From: Lingula anatina
Lineage: Eukaryota > Brachiopoda > Lingulata > Lingulida > Lingulidae
Direction: 5' to 3'
NCBI RefSeq assembly: GCF_001039355.2
Contig: NW_019775999.1
Location: forward strand, 62,001-126,000
Length of the DNA stretch: 64,000 nucleotides
Part shown: positions 48,224 to 63,199 of the stretch, piece after piece
Layout: each line of letters starts with the position of its first letter
How positions within the stretch are numbered: the stretch's first letter is position 1
Made by a program: the position numbers and the translations under genes
The notes under the pieces: generated by a model
Told to the model about the DNA's origin: nothing
The model's input: only the letters and a program-made list of their open reading frames with translations
Database searches by the model: none

Positions 48224-48550
48224 TCTCTTTGGGAGATCTCTTCCCGTTACAAAAATGAGTAACTTCTACAATTATCGGTTCTGGCGGAAGTGGTGTTCAT
48301 GAGCTCACTGACAGCCCAATCGACTTGCCCTTGCAACACATTCTCTCAACAGACCATGATATTACGATTTGATAGCTGTATATACATGCAGTTAGGTCCT
48401 TTTATCATCGAGCAGTATACTTTCGCGACACAGTCTGTACCGATACATTGTGAAAGACTGACAGCTTAACAATGGCTTGGCTTGTACGTAAGAGAGTCGT
48501 CTGAACGGAACCTCGACTCGACTTCCACACGTCCAACACATTTTCTAATA

Positions 48551-48758
48551 CCCCCTTTACACTGGACGGCGTCCTTTCTGCGACCATGAAATTTGGCATC
48601 GCTGTGGTCTAAATAAGGAAGCACGAGCATTGATTTTGTATTAGAATGAATGCTCAATGATCGGCCAGTTGTCGGCACGCAAAGTATTATAATTTTTTAA
48701 CTCTCAAATGGGGCCGTACTGCTGGACGCAGAAAGGACGCCGTCCAGTGTAAAGGGGG
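48551..48758. mobile_element. MITE family D, 32-bp perfect terminal inverted repeats
   Basis: A 208-bp element with ends CCCCCTTTACACTGGACGGC continuing to CTGCG, perfectly inverted at 48727-48758. No clear target duplication by eye. It occurs once in the window. Confidence 0.82.
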
Positions 48759-50022
48759 CTTAAGCAACAGGAGGCAAATGTGAAGAGAACTTATAAAAGG
48801 TAGTAAACCCTCTATAGCATAACTACTCGTACACAACAACAATAAGGACCTTTCAAAGTGTACCGGAACAGATACTATCGCTTAAATACACAGTTCATAT
48901 AACGACGGTGCCAAGTTAAGGCCGTGACAACATGACTGTAAATGCAGACTCCCGATGTCCATCCAACTCTCATCTTTCACTTAAAACATAAGCCCCTCGC
49001 GAGCATTCGGTAGTAGCAAGATGAAGTCAGGATTAACTGGTCATTATTCTGCTGTCGACGCATCAATCGACAACACAAGACACGGAAGCAACAACAGGAC
49101 TCATTTGAAGGAAACGCATTAACGTTTATGTGTTTTTGTGACATTTATTACGTAAAACATAAAAAGAATTAACAACATATGTCCCATTGATAGCGCATGA
49201 TGTTTCTGAAATTCGTGTATGAATTGATTTGCAGAGTAGAGAATTATTGACAATGTTTTAGCTAGCATTCATCTTCATTTGAATGCAAATAAAATAAAAT
49301 ATAAGCGCTTGGGACTTGGAAAATTTTTGGAAATCTTGCTTACACGTCAATAAAGTATACATTACATCGCTTTTACAACAGATTAATCCTTATCGTGGTG
49401 TTCTGTTCAATTTCAACTTAGATTTAGAATAGAACTGCGGCACTGGCCAGTCCATTAGAAGACTGTACCAAAGAGAGCGTAACTGTAGAGTTTCATGATA
49501 CGAGGTAATTCCTCGGCCCGTTATCTTAAAAATGGTATTACATGTAGTCAAAAAAAGTTTTATGATATGCTCCCCGTCCGACCATATTTATTCCTTAGTG
49601 GACTAAAGTTAAAACTCAGAAGAACACAACATTTGTGATCATTTGAAGAATCTGTCACCAGAAATGTTCAACCAAAATAGTCAAAATCGACAATAGGACA
49701 AACCCTAGAAACCCATTTCAGCACTCATGGAAGTCCAGTTATTTCTCTCATTTCCAAATCTGAGGTGGTTTTCACTCTATTAACCACAAAGATGTGAGGA
49801 AACATCGTTTAAAAATCTGCATATAAATAAATATCAAATAACTTAATTTAAGTAACACTGCTTAAGTACTCCTGAACAAAATAGGTATGACAAAGCCAGT
49901 TTGATAGTTATATCTTAATTGAAATACTGAAATACTCGGCTTTCGTCTTCTGCCTCCTTGTGATTTATAACTGAAGATCAAAGATACCGCAAAATATGTC
50001 GTCTGAGAAGAGTTTTTACTGG
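48759..50022. other. Intergenic, no feature recognised
   Basis: Nothing supportable. Confidence 0.4.
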
Positions 50023-50367
50023 TTAAAGTGATAATAACTCTTCGTTTCGGCCAAAAAATGAATTTTCCTGGAGTAAACAACAATTTTCCCATACTTACCA
50101 ATGGTTAATGAATCCATTTTTACATTCAAAGTTAGTCCCTGGTTTTTTTCTAAAAAGTTTGGTTTTTTGTTAATATCTCTTAAGAGATTTTAACAGAGTA
50201 TAGCCATCAATGGAGGTCACGTGGTCTAAAGACAAGCTCAGATATCAGAATAATAGCTATAACAGCCGTTTTTGTGGGAAAACAGAATATACTATATTTT
50301 TATGAGTCACTCACAATGTTTTTATTGTGAAATACAGATTTCATACGAAGAGTTATTATCCCTTTAA
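50023..50367 (-). mobile_element. MITE family B, complete copy 2 (TTAA-flanked, inverted)
   Basis: 345 bp from TTAA at 50023 to TTAA at 50364. It is the reverse complement of copy 1 with the same ends (AATAACTCTTCGT...) and the same central palindrome, with one substitution in its left half. Its right TTAA overlaps the left target site of the next element. Confidence 0.87.
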
Positions 50368-50614
50368 GCCTAGATTACATTTGAAATGCGATGCCCGTAC
50401 GGTGCACGTATACTGCTCGTAATACCCTTTTCGTACGGCGTCTGAGCGGAGGTAGACGGTGGCCGTGCGAAATCGCACGGAATCGTACGGATTTAAGGCC
50501 ATGTAATGTAGACCTATTCGGCGTAGCCCGTAGCACCTTACGATTTCAAAAAATAAAAAAAAAATCGTACGGACAATTTCATCGCATGGCGCCCGCGTAA
50601 ATGTAATCTGGGCT
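50367..50614. mobile_element. MITE family E, TTA-flanked
   Basis: A 248-bp element with inverted ends AGCCTAGATTACATTT and AAATGTAATCTGGGCT, flanked by TTA (50364-50366 and 50615-50617). This is a PIF/Harbinger-style duplication. The interior is CG-rich with repeated CGTACGG words. It abuts family B copy 2 with no spacer. Confidence 0.75.
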
Positions 50615-50618
50615 TTAA

Positions 50619-51654
50619 GAGTAAATATAAGCCATTTTGGTTGAACACCCATGGTGGTAGATTCTTGGTGATGCTTTCACGTGTTACGAAACTGTTGCTG
50701 TAGCTATACCATCTCTTGGTCCAGATTTTACACTGCACACATCGTGCATCATCTTAAACCTTTTCAATAAATCAAAAAAAAAATGTTCCTTCGAAATTTT
50801 CTAAAAATTTGGCCATACACGTCTGCTCTTTTTGCATCTTATATACATGTAACACAATATCTAAATTTCAACTCACGTATATTGAATAATTACTACACAT
50901 TCGATGTTTGCATTCCTGTACATATCTTTAGGGAAATTATTTTGTGAAAAAATAAAATAATCTTGTTGATATTTCGATCGCGTTGGTTGATTGTCTGTCA
51001 ATTTTAAACCATAATAGTGCATAAGTGTTAAAACATCTCACAATATATTCCCCTGCCGGGTATAGGCCTACCATTACCATCGGCTAAGGGATCCCCGACT
51101 TACACTTGGGGTTTGAAAGACAGAAGTGTAGTTTCTTTAGATAACGTCCTTCCTTAATGTGCATTATTTGTATAGAGTGGCAATACAACTGACGCTGCGG
51201 TGGGCGTGCATATATCTAGTTACAGAAATACACTGGCTTCTGTTTCATTTACTGCTTACTAGTATGATTGTCACTGAGAGTACCGAACCTTTTTCAGATA
51301 TAAGAACCAGACAGGCTCTATAACTGTCTATGAATCAGTCACCTCTCTCTCTCTCTCTCTCTCTCTCTCAGACATTATGACTCGGCTACTTCTTGCTTCT
51401 CATTGACGATAAATGACAATAAATTAGCGGATTCGGAGCACAAACTATTGCACACTTAGTTATACGTAATTTGGCCTACACTTAACATTACAATACGCAT
51501 TCACCTACAAGCTCCTCTATACGTAGGTCTCCCCGGATTTCTATCCTCTATGGCTACCGGCGTGGATCGTCGCAACAAGCTTGACGCCATTTCAAACAGC
51601 AAGAACCCTACAACAAGCAATGAACGAACATCTCGTGGACAGAAACCTGATTCC
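50619..51654. other. Region downstream of CAT paralog 2
   Basis: Contains a (CT)n microsatellite at 51343-51369. It probably includes the 3' untranslated region of the transporter, but no clear polyadenylation signal on the minus strand was picked out. Confidence 0.4.
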
Positions 51655-52895
51655 TCACTCGAACTCGGGTTTTTCCTCCTGAGATTTTTTCCACTTGTCT
51701 CCATCGCCACCCTCCTCCGCGCCGCCATCATCATCATCGTCGTCGTCATCACCGCGGAGAACAGGTGCCTGCTGACCGTCCCCTCCGTACGAAGTTAAAG
51801 CGTTATAGGAGGCAAGACTGCGGTTCTCTGCGCTGTTTCTTATTCCATACGCAAAGTACACCACAAGCCCTAAAAAACGGAGAGAAAAATAACAGTGGTT
51901 AGGTTGATTCTGCTGAAATCGGGTCACATAGCAAAATTACTTTTCTAGTCTAAAATTACTATTTCACATTTCTCTGTGTAGTTGGTATTGTCCTGCTACA
52001 GACTTGACATTTAAAGTGGAGTATTTAAAGTCCACAGGAATGTCGAGGAAAAAATGTATTATTTATTGCAAAAACGTGCACTTCATGTGAATTATGAGAA
52101 TACATAAATAAGTAGTCAGATGTGTCGGCAACAATTAACTGACTGCCTTGTCTGCTGCATTACGTAATATGTGGTGATTTCTTTGGGTAGCACTCTTTGG
52201 GCTGGACCAAGTATGACTATAGCAGGGCATGGTTCGGTCAAAAATAGTCTTAATATTTCGGCAACGCCCGTACAGAAGATTTTGATATTTTGCATCCAAG
52301 TATTACCAGTTCAAACTCCAAAAAAACCTGTCAGACGGAATATCTTGCCGACTTTGAGCCCTAATAGCAGCCAGCTGAAGCAAGACACACCATTGACCGT
52401 TGTTGTGACTAGATACTGCTATGAAGGTCTTTTGTGGAGCGTTTAACTCTTTCACAGATGATAATTTGAAAAATATAGAGATCGAAATAATCCTTGTAAT
52501 GGTTGGAGTTTGACTAAGAATCAGCCATGTATTTTTGTTTGCTGAATTAGGTGAATTCTGTTGAAGAACTGATGTCACCATTGCACTGATAACATTACTA
52601 AACGTTATTAAAACAAGATTCCGTATGTTTAACGTCATCTCTTTACAAACGTTACAGAACTTTTTGACGCCACGCACAGACGCGTCAGAGCTAGGCGTCT
52701 TCCAATCCAGAATACACTGTACAAAATAATTAAATGTGGCTTTTATTTTTTTTTTTATTTTTTCATTTTTTTTATTTATTTTATTGATCAAATGCCTCTT
52801 TCTTACTGGTGCAACCTACGAAGAGATAACTTTGCAGATTTAATTTCACCGTTTTATTTTTTTATTGTTTTTTTTTTTTTGTTGTTGTTGTTGTT

Positions 52896-52956
<61 letters not shown>

Positions 52957-55053
52957 ATGCTCAGCTTATTCACAGTAAATTTTTGTGAAAATTTTATTTT
53001 AGAACTTGAATAAGGAACAATGGTTCGTGAAATTATTTTTTGTATTACTTTACGCATTGCGTTAGGGGTGACACTTTTAATATTTGAACGTCCCATGAGG
53101 GGGATAGTTGTCAGTTTACGGGAAATAAAATCATCAATTCATATATCACAGTTAATAAAACTTTATTCATATCTTACTGATAATGCGAGTCGCAAACCCT
53201 GAAAATCACGAATCACGGGGTATGATGACTTCCTTTCGCGACGGGAGAATATTAAAATCCGCATTTACGAGTCACGGGAATGGGGTGCTTCACGGCTTAC
53301 GCTAAATAAAATGAACGTTTCAATCACCTTGGGAAATAAATAGTGGCTTTCACGGGTAACAAGCGAACCCAAATTTCAATGAGCCTTATATGCGTTTACC
53401 GCCCCTTCCAATAAAGAGAGATGACCATTGTCTGTTTTTCTGAATAAAGGTCTTTATTGATCAAATGCCTNTATTCACAGTAAATTTTTGTGAAAATTTT
53501 ATTTTAGAACTTGAATAAGGAACAATGGTTCGTGAAATTATTTTTTGTATTACTTTACGCATTGCGTTAGGGGTGACACTTTTAATATTTGAACGTCCCA
53601 TGAGGGGGATAGTTGTCAGTTTACGGGAAATAAAATCATCAATTCATATATCACAGTTAATAAAACTTTATTCATATCTTACTGATAATGCGAGTCGCAA
53701 ACCCTGAAAATCACGAATCACGGGGTATGATGACTTCCTTTCGCGACGGGAGAATATTAAAATCCGCATTTACGAGTCACGGGAATGGGGTGCTTCACGG
53801 CTTACGCTAAATAAAATGAACGTTTCAATCACCTTGGGAAATAAATAGTGGCTTTCACGGGTAACAAGCGAACCCAAATTTCAATGAGCCTTATATGCGT
53901 TTACCGCCCCTTCCAATAAAGAGAGATGACCATTGTCTGTTTTTCTGAATAAAGGTCTTTATTGATCAAATGCCTCTTTCTTACTGGTGCAACCTACGAA
54001 GAGATAACTTTGCAGATTTAATTTCGCCGTTTGCAATTATTTTATAAATTGATCAGATGAACCAATATTAAGTGCCCAATTTCTACATGTTAGGAAGTTT
54101 TGGGGACACATAAGGACATTAAACCTTGGGTACTGAAATCGTGTGTGTCTTGTGGACGCTAATCATGTACAAGTGAATTCAGTTTTAATAATCAATGTTA
54201 TCATTATTGGGGTAGGTGTAACATACGCACCATGTATAGCTTTACTTCAAGTCATAAGACAACGTAACATCATAAACTACCCCTGCGAAAATTTGTCTCA
54301 TTAACGTTCACTTACGGTTCTCAATCTATTCTAGAATGTTTGGTGTATTTTTTTACAGTTCTAATGATGTTCTATAATGAATGCAACAGTGCGAGAATTG
54401 TTTTTTAGGAAGTCCTTCAGAATGTCCTAGAACAGATTGAGATCATTTTCCATTAAAAGAGAAAAACATAGTGTTCTTGGACAGACTGAGAACCGTAAAT
54501 GAGCGCTAAATGAGACACATTTTCGCAGGGGTAATTCATGAACCAAGATATTGTGGTTGTTAAGTGGAGGGGGGACTTGCTGTCTCCATTTCATCTATTG
54601 CAATCGGGTAACACCCGAGAAAGTTGGCTGCAATCGCATCCTCGGCTGATCCCGTACAACAAATCGTCACCCGAGGTGCGAAATCACCCAAGGATAGGAA
54701 AGCAAAGACAGTGAACACAATCTGATAAAAATTGTGCTCCGTATCTCACCTACTGCAATCCATATAGCCAGTCGGATCCACGTCAGATAGGTCAGTTTCA
54801 GCATCATTGCGATGTTTATAAACATGCTGGTCGCAGGAAGCAGAGGTACCAGTGGAATCTGTAACAACAAAATTGTCATGGCATTACGGTATTAATATTT
54901 GGTCATTAACTGGACTGGGAATACCTCACAAACATATGACATAGTCGTAATTATTCAACAATTTTGACTTAATACCTATATATGACAGTGCATTTCCCCA
55001 AAGCTGACCTGTCTCATCGAATCAATAGTTTTATTGGTCTGTACTAAACTACA

Positions 55054-55102
<49 letters not shown>

Positions 55103-56945
55103 GATGAATAAATAAATAAATAAATAAAAGCTATGCAACACGCTCGCTTTAATATGGGTCCTCAGCCTTTCTCAAGATAAGTTACTTCAGCATTTAAGGG
55201 GAATTTGTCCTAAAATATAGTGCTTGCCTCCACCCACACTCCCCTCCGTCCATCTTCCACCCCCGCCATGACGCTAAATTGAAAAAATGCGTCACAGCAG
55301 CGCCCTTATTGTCAGAACAAAAATCACTCACCTGGAACGTCTTGAACGCTGTATTCTGAACATGTGCAACGATCACCAAGAATGAGAAGACTGTCCCCAA
55401 AATAAGTACTACAAGTAAAACTATTGTCCACCATTCTGCTCGTAATATACTCTCCGTGGCGTATAAAGCCAAGCTACACAACGCTGCCATGAACGCCGCC
55501 ATGATAATCGTGGACGTAGCCACTGCGGTGCCGGGGCTGCAGTGCCGTAACACCGGAAGAGCGCGAAATAATTTCTTTAGTTTGCCAAAATCGTCATGGC
55601 TGTATGAATGGTGCAATGGTTTGCTCTCACTACTGCTGCCATTTTCGGCTGCCGCCATGTTGCCTGCAGAATCGGTGGCGCTATCTGTAGGATCTGGGTG
55701 CAGCTCAAACTGACACTCTGAGATGGGCTGGTAACGGAGAAGGATAACAGATGCCGCCACCATCGTATAGGCCATCAGAGTTCCGATGGACAGAAAGTCA
55801 ACCAACGTCTCCATGTCAAGTAACAGGGCCATCAGAGCAGCTACGAGACTGAACACAAAGTTGGCGATCACGGGCGTCTGTGTGCGATCATTTACTTTGG
55901 CAAATATTCTAAACAATAATCCATCAGATGCAATGGCGTAGATCGTCCTCGGGAGCATGTACATGTTGCCTAAAAGTGCCGTAAAAATTGCCACAACTGT
56001 CGCGGCACCGACGACGTATTTTGCCCAGTGGATACCGCGCGCCGCAAAGGCTGCCGGGAACGGGGCGCTGGCAGAAATGTCATAATAAGGAACAAGAAAA
56101 CTGACGGAAGTTGTCACAAATATGTAGAGCACCGTCGTGACAATCATCGCTGAAATTGTCGCAACCGGGATTGACCTTCCCGGAGATTCAGCTTCTTCAC
56201 CAGCGATGGAAATTCCGTCGAATCCGATGAATGCGAAAAAGCAGGATGCTGCACCTCCAAGAACTCCCTGAAAGCCGTATGGGAGAAACCCGCTATCCCA
56301 GGTTGTGGGATCCGCATAAATAAATCCAAGGATTGCCACCGACACTATGACAGTTACGTTGATGACAGTGAAAACGCTTGTTATGTTAGCAGAAAGTTTT
56401 GCGCCCAACGCAACAATCACTGCTACAGACATTACAAAGGCAAATGAAAGAAAATCTGGGTACTGACTTAGGAATTGTCCCGGCAAACTCAAATGTTCTT
56501 CAAGAGTGTTGCTCATCGTGTTATTTGCCAGCGCGTCTATGGAACCGCTCAAAGCGCGTGCTATTGCCGCTGCTCCAACTATGTATTCTAAAATAATGTT
56601 CCAACCCACGAGAAACGCCCAGAACTCTCCTATCGTGATGTAAGTATACACATAGGCTGACCCTGCTTTGGGAACTCTAGCACCAAATTCAGCGTAACAA
56701 AGCGAAGACAACAAGGCCGCAATGCCGGCAAAGAGATAAGACAAGATGGCACCCGGACCTGCTTTGTCCTTGATCACCGTCCCAGTGAGGACGAACACTC
56801 CAGCCCCAACCATCTGCCCTATGCCTATGAGAGCCAGGTGCTGGGTGCTGAGACAACGGTGAAGAGGAGTCTGCAGCAGATCTTTCTCAAGTGTCTTCTT
56901 CCGGTTGAGTTTCTCCCAGAGTGCACCGCACCAGGCAGACGCCAT
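51655..56945 (-). CDS. Cationic amino acid transporter, paralog 2 (SLC7 CAT family), three coding exons
   Basis: Predicted plasma-membrane transporter of basic amino acids. Coding exons are 56945-55332, 54858-54750 and 51869-51655, spliced at GT/AG in phases 0 and 1, exactly as in the paralog at 30086-33565. The middle exon is again 109 bp. The product is 645 residues. I chose the ATG at 56943-56945 (AAAATGG); three codons upstream the frame has only GTG. A TTTCAG acceptor at 56993-56994 implies an untranslated 5' exon. TM1 keeps the canonical glycine motif (QMVGAGVF, residues 44-51). [20 protein letters not shown] and [11 protein letters not shown] match the CAT signature, and exon 2 encodes the CAT C-terminal domain ([19 protein letters not shown]). 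The C-terminal tail in exon 3 holds eight consecutive Asp. The long intron 2 contains a haplotype duplication and a MITE. Confidence 0.94.
52867..52953. repeat. Poly-T / (GTT)n tract
   Basis: 14 T, about five GTT units, then about 57 T. It occurs inside intron 2 of CAT paralog 2 and at the edge of the duplicated block that follows. The second copy of the flanking sequence (53954-54033) lacks it. Confidence 0.93.
52967..53975. repeat. 504-bp direct duplication split by a single N, in CAT paralog 2 intron
   Basis: 52967-53470 and 53472-53975 have equal length and appear identical; the lone N at 53471 is the junction. Sequence before the first copy (52783-52855) also matches sequence after the second (53954-54030). 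This is the pattern of two overlapping contigs or alleles placed in series. Confidence 0.9.
54280..54531. mobile_element. MITE with about 55-bp arms, TA-flanked, in CAT paralog 2 intron
   Basis: A 252-bp element with ends CCCCTGCGAAAATTTGTCTC and the complement GAGACACATTTTCGCAGGGG. TA lies immediately outside each end (54278-54279, 54532-54533), consistent with a Tc1/mariner-type TA duplication. No coding capacity; no other copy in the window. Confidence 0.8.
55054..55128. repeat. (AAT)n and (AAAT)n microsatellites in intron 1 of CAT paralog 2
   Basis: About 16 AAT units then about six AAAT-type units. Confidence 0.93.
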
Positions 56946-57011
56946 TTTCGCCACGTGGTGTTTACAAGAGGAAGCAAGTCAGTCAGAAGAATCTGAAATA
57001 AGAACACATTG

Positions 57012-57357
57012 TTAAAGCAATAATAACTCTTCGTTTTGGCCAAAAAATGAATTTTCCTGGAGTAAACATCAATTTTCCCATACTTACCAATGGTTAATGA
57101 ATCCATTTTTACATTCAAAGTTAGTCCCTGGTTTTTTTTCTAAAAAGTTTGGTTTTTTGTTAAAATCTCTTAAGAGATTTTAACAGAGTATAGACATCAA
57201 TGGAGGTCACGTGGTCTAAAGACAAGTTCAGATATCAGAATAATAGCTATAACTGCTGTTTTTGTGGTAAAACAGAATATATTATATTTCTATGAGTTAT
57301 TCACAAGGTTTTTATTGTGAAATATAGATCTCATATGAAGAGTTATTATCCCTTTAA
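57012..57357 (-). mobile_element. MITE family B, complete copy 3, abutting the CAT paralog 2 acceptor
   Basis: 346 bp from TTAA at 57012 to TTAA at 57354, inverted relative to copy 1, with the same ends and central palindrome. It ends 17 bp upstream of the acceptor AG at 56993-56994. Its inner edge therefore lies in the branch-point region of the presumed 5' intron of CAT paralog 2. Confidence 0.88.
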
Positions 57358-58479
57358 CTCCTAAGTAAAAGTTACCACGTACAAGCGCTGTTGTCAACTT
57401 GATCGTTGATGAATCTTATAATCTACCATAATGCCAAATCAGTGCTGTACGTGTTTCTACTTTACAACTGTAATCCACATATACACATATATTAAATATA
57501 ACTTCAGCGCGTTGAAATATTGATATACAGAATTCTGAGAAAGCTTTTAAATTGGTCGGTTTGTAGTGCATCTAACGTATTGGTCCATTGGAAGTATAAA
57601 TCCATCTTCGTTTCAGTGCTCAGCTCAGCAATATTCCAAATATAGGCTATTCAAGCCGGTGTATGGGCAGCAGCAACCAGTATTCAGGCCCTAATTGAAG
57701 ATATGTGTCATTAACTTTAACTGTCAAAATGTAGTGGATTTTTTCAAATAACACTGCACCTTCTCTATTTTACATGATCACCACCAACATTTAAGTGTGT
57801 TTTACAGGTAACGTGGATATTCAGAAAATTTAAATAGCAAAGGGCTTCAGGCTCACAGAGGTTCAAGTCCACACCTATAAACTGCTAATATTTTAAAAAA
57901 GAACATTTCGCAAAAAATGCAGAGCTTTAGAAATAATAATCCAGACAGGCTGGTATTCAAACTCGGCCTGTATTTTGATCATATTCATCAGACCTGAAGA
58001 CAATAGGTCAACCGCTTTTCCATTTATCGTGCTAGGTATGAAAGTACACGGCCACGACGACGGCAAAGATGGACGCAAGTGATGGCTATATATATATGCA
58101 CAGACACGCTGTGGCTGTACATAAAAATAATACTTTTTAATTAGCGTTTAGCAAGCTTATCCACCATAGCCTCTTACATATAGCTTCACTACAGTAAAGG
58201 TAGCGCACCTTCTCACAACCTTCCTATATAATGTTGCTTGAAAAGAAATTCACGCTATTGTGACAAGAACAGATATCTGATATTTTCTTTGTTGCTACTG
58301 TTTTCAACAAGATTATAGCGATATAGAGCTAGAGTACTATTTATAAGGCCTGTGCAGCCGAGTCTGAAGGCGGGTCATTTACACCATATAGGCCTATTCA
58401 ATGTGTAAGAAATATATTATGCTTTAACGGCTGTGTCATAGGCCAGTCCATTAGCTGTAGCGTCCAATTTCCTTAGACT
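57358..58479. other. Upstream of CAT paralog 2, no feature recognised
   Basis: Presumably 5' intron or promoter-distal sequence; no exon recognised. Confidence 0.35.
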
Positions 58480-59076
58480 GCGTTCCCATAACCTTATCGT
58501 ACTAGCAGGATTGATCTATCTCAGCGGGGATTCTAGCTAAGGCGCAGTCGTATGAGATCTATATTTCACTATAAAAACATTGTGAATAACTCATAGAAAT
58601 ATAATATATTCTGTTTTACCACAAAAACGGCAGTTAAAGCTATTATTCTGATACCTGAGCTTGTCTTAAGACCACGTGACCTCCACTGATGGCTATACTC
58701 TGTTAAAATCTCTTAAGAGATTTAAACAAAAAACCAAACTTTTTAGAAAAAAACCAGGGACTAACTTTGAATGTAAAAATGGATTCATTAACCATTGGTA
58801 AGTATGGGAAAATTGTTGTTTACTCCAGGAAAATTCATTTTTGGCCGAAACGAAGAGTTATTATCCCTTTAATTGTCTTGCACGCCCCATCACAGTGCAA
58901 CGAAAAACATCATGGACCAGAAAGTTTTTCCGACTTTACCCGGGTACTTTAAATTACAAATGGGCAGTGGGGCGTGGAAGACATTAAAGCCGCTTAAACT
59001 GAATGCAATTTAGCGAGAATCCCGGAGGAGTTGGATCGATCCAGCTAGTTCGATAGGATTATAGGAATGGCCCCTT
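58480..59076. mobile_element. Foldback MITE family A, copy 8, split by a family B element
   Basis: The left arm (58480-58549: GCGTTCCCATAACCTTATCG, TAGCAGGATTGATCTATCTC) and right arm (58964-59076: AAGCCGCTTAAACTGAATGC, GTTGGATCGATCCAGCTAG) belong to one family A copy. Between them are family B copy 4 and about 90 bp of unassigned sequence. Confidence 0.78.
58550..58872 (+). mobile_element. MITE family B, copy 4, left end missing
   Basis: Matches copy 1 from CGTATGAGATCTATATTTCA through the central palindrome to AGTTATTATCCC and TTAA (58869-58872), but the first about 20 bp, with the left TIR and TTAA, are absent. It lies inside family A copy 8. Either it lost its end after insertion or the junction was rearranged. 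Confidence 0.85.
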
Positions 59077-59310
59077 AGATTAACGGAACTTCAGAAGGAC
59101 GAGCTCCCGTAAAAACCATGACAACCAATATGGTTTCAATTGGAAGTCGCGTCGTCCAGGGACAAGATAAGGTTAATTGGCATTTTGACTCACATTATCT
59201 GTCGACTTCCCTGTAGTGCATTCCTCCTTTCCATCATTATTTGTTTTATGGCACATACATAGAGAAAATGATTTATCTTATCCATGTAATAGCACTAGTC
59301 TTCCCTAGAC

Positions 59311-59312
<2 letters not shown>

Positions 59313-59370
<58 letters not shown>

Positions 59371-59376
59371 ACAGGT

Positions 59377-59416
<40 letters not shown>
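59313..59416. repeat. (CT)n and (CA)n microsatellites
   Basis: About 55 bp of CT, then after GACACAGGTTTT about 37 bp of CA. Confidence 0.95.
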
Positions 59417-62439
<3,023 letters not shown>

Positions 62440-62494
<55 letters not shown>

Positions 62495-62543
62495 CTGTCT
62501 CTCACTCACACTCTCTCATTTCCTGTCTCTTTCTGTCTCTCAT

Positions 62544-62580
<37 letters not shown>
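62440..62580. repeat. Interrupted (CT)n microsatellite
   Basis: CT runs with TTT, GTT and CACTCACACT interruptions, in two main blocks (about 62440-62490 and 62549-62580). Confidence 0.93.
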
Positions 62581-62583
<3 letters not shown>

Positions 62584-63199
62584 TCTTTAGCATTTCACTG
62601 TTACAGAGGATAATATTACACAGGATAAGATTGTTTTGCAGCAGATGCTAAATAAAGCGCACGCATCAGCTGTAACAGCCGTGAAACACTACATACATTG
62701 TAGAGACTGAATAATATGGACGTTACAAAAGAAAGGTTCCATTTCAGACATTTACGTTACTTAATAGGGTACTAAGGGTAGTAATATAATTCGTATCAGC
62801 CAAAGGCAAGAAGCACCGAATATAACACCTGAACATTAATACCTGTTATTTTATTTCAACGGCTATAGTTCTTTAAAAAGGGGGAAGAGGTTATAACAGC
62901 AAAATAAAAGTGCCACCCACTACAATGCCTTAAATTAATAATCTCTTTCATATCTTTAAGAACCTAGAGTACGTCACCCGTTTCGATGCACCCCACCGCC
63001 CTTGTCACATGTCAAGTACACTGTTAATGTCATTAAAGCTGCCAGTAGAGGTCACCTAAAATACATTAGAATTCAGTTACAACACCCACAATGACCACAA
63101 AATTCAGTTAAAGCAACCACAATGACCATAATATGCCTGTAGACTGAAAAGAATTTCATCTGCTGCGTTATGTTATAAGAATGAAGTAATTTTTCTTCA
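62581..63199. other. Intergenic, no feature recognised
   Basis: Nothing supportable. Confidence 0.4.

Noticed and set aside
52792-53096. Poly-Phe / poly-Lys frames
   Set aside because: Translations of the poly-T tract.
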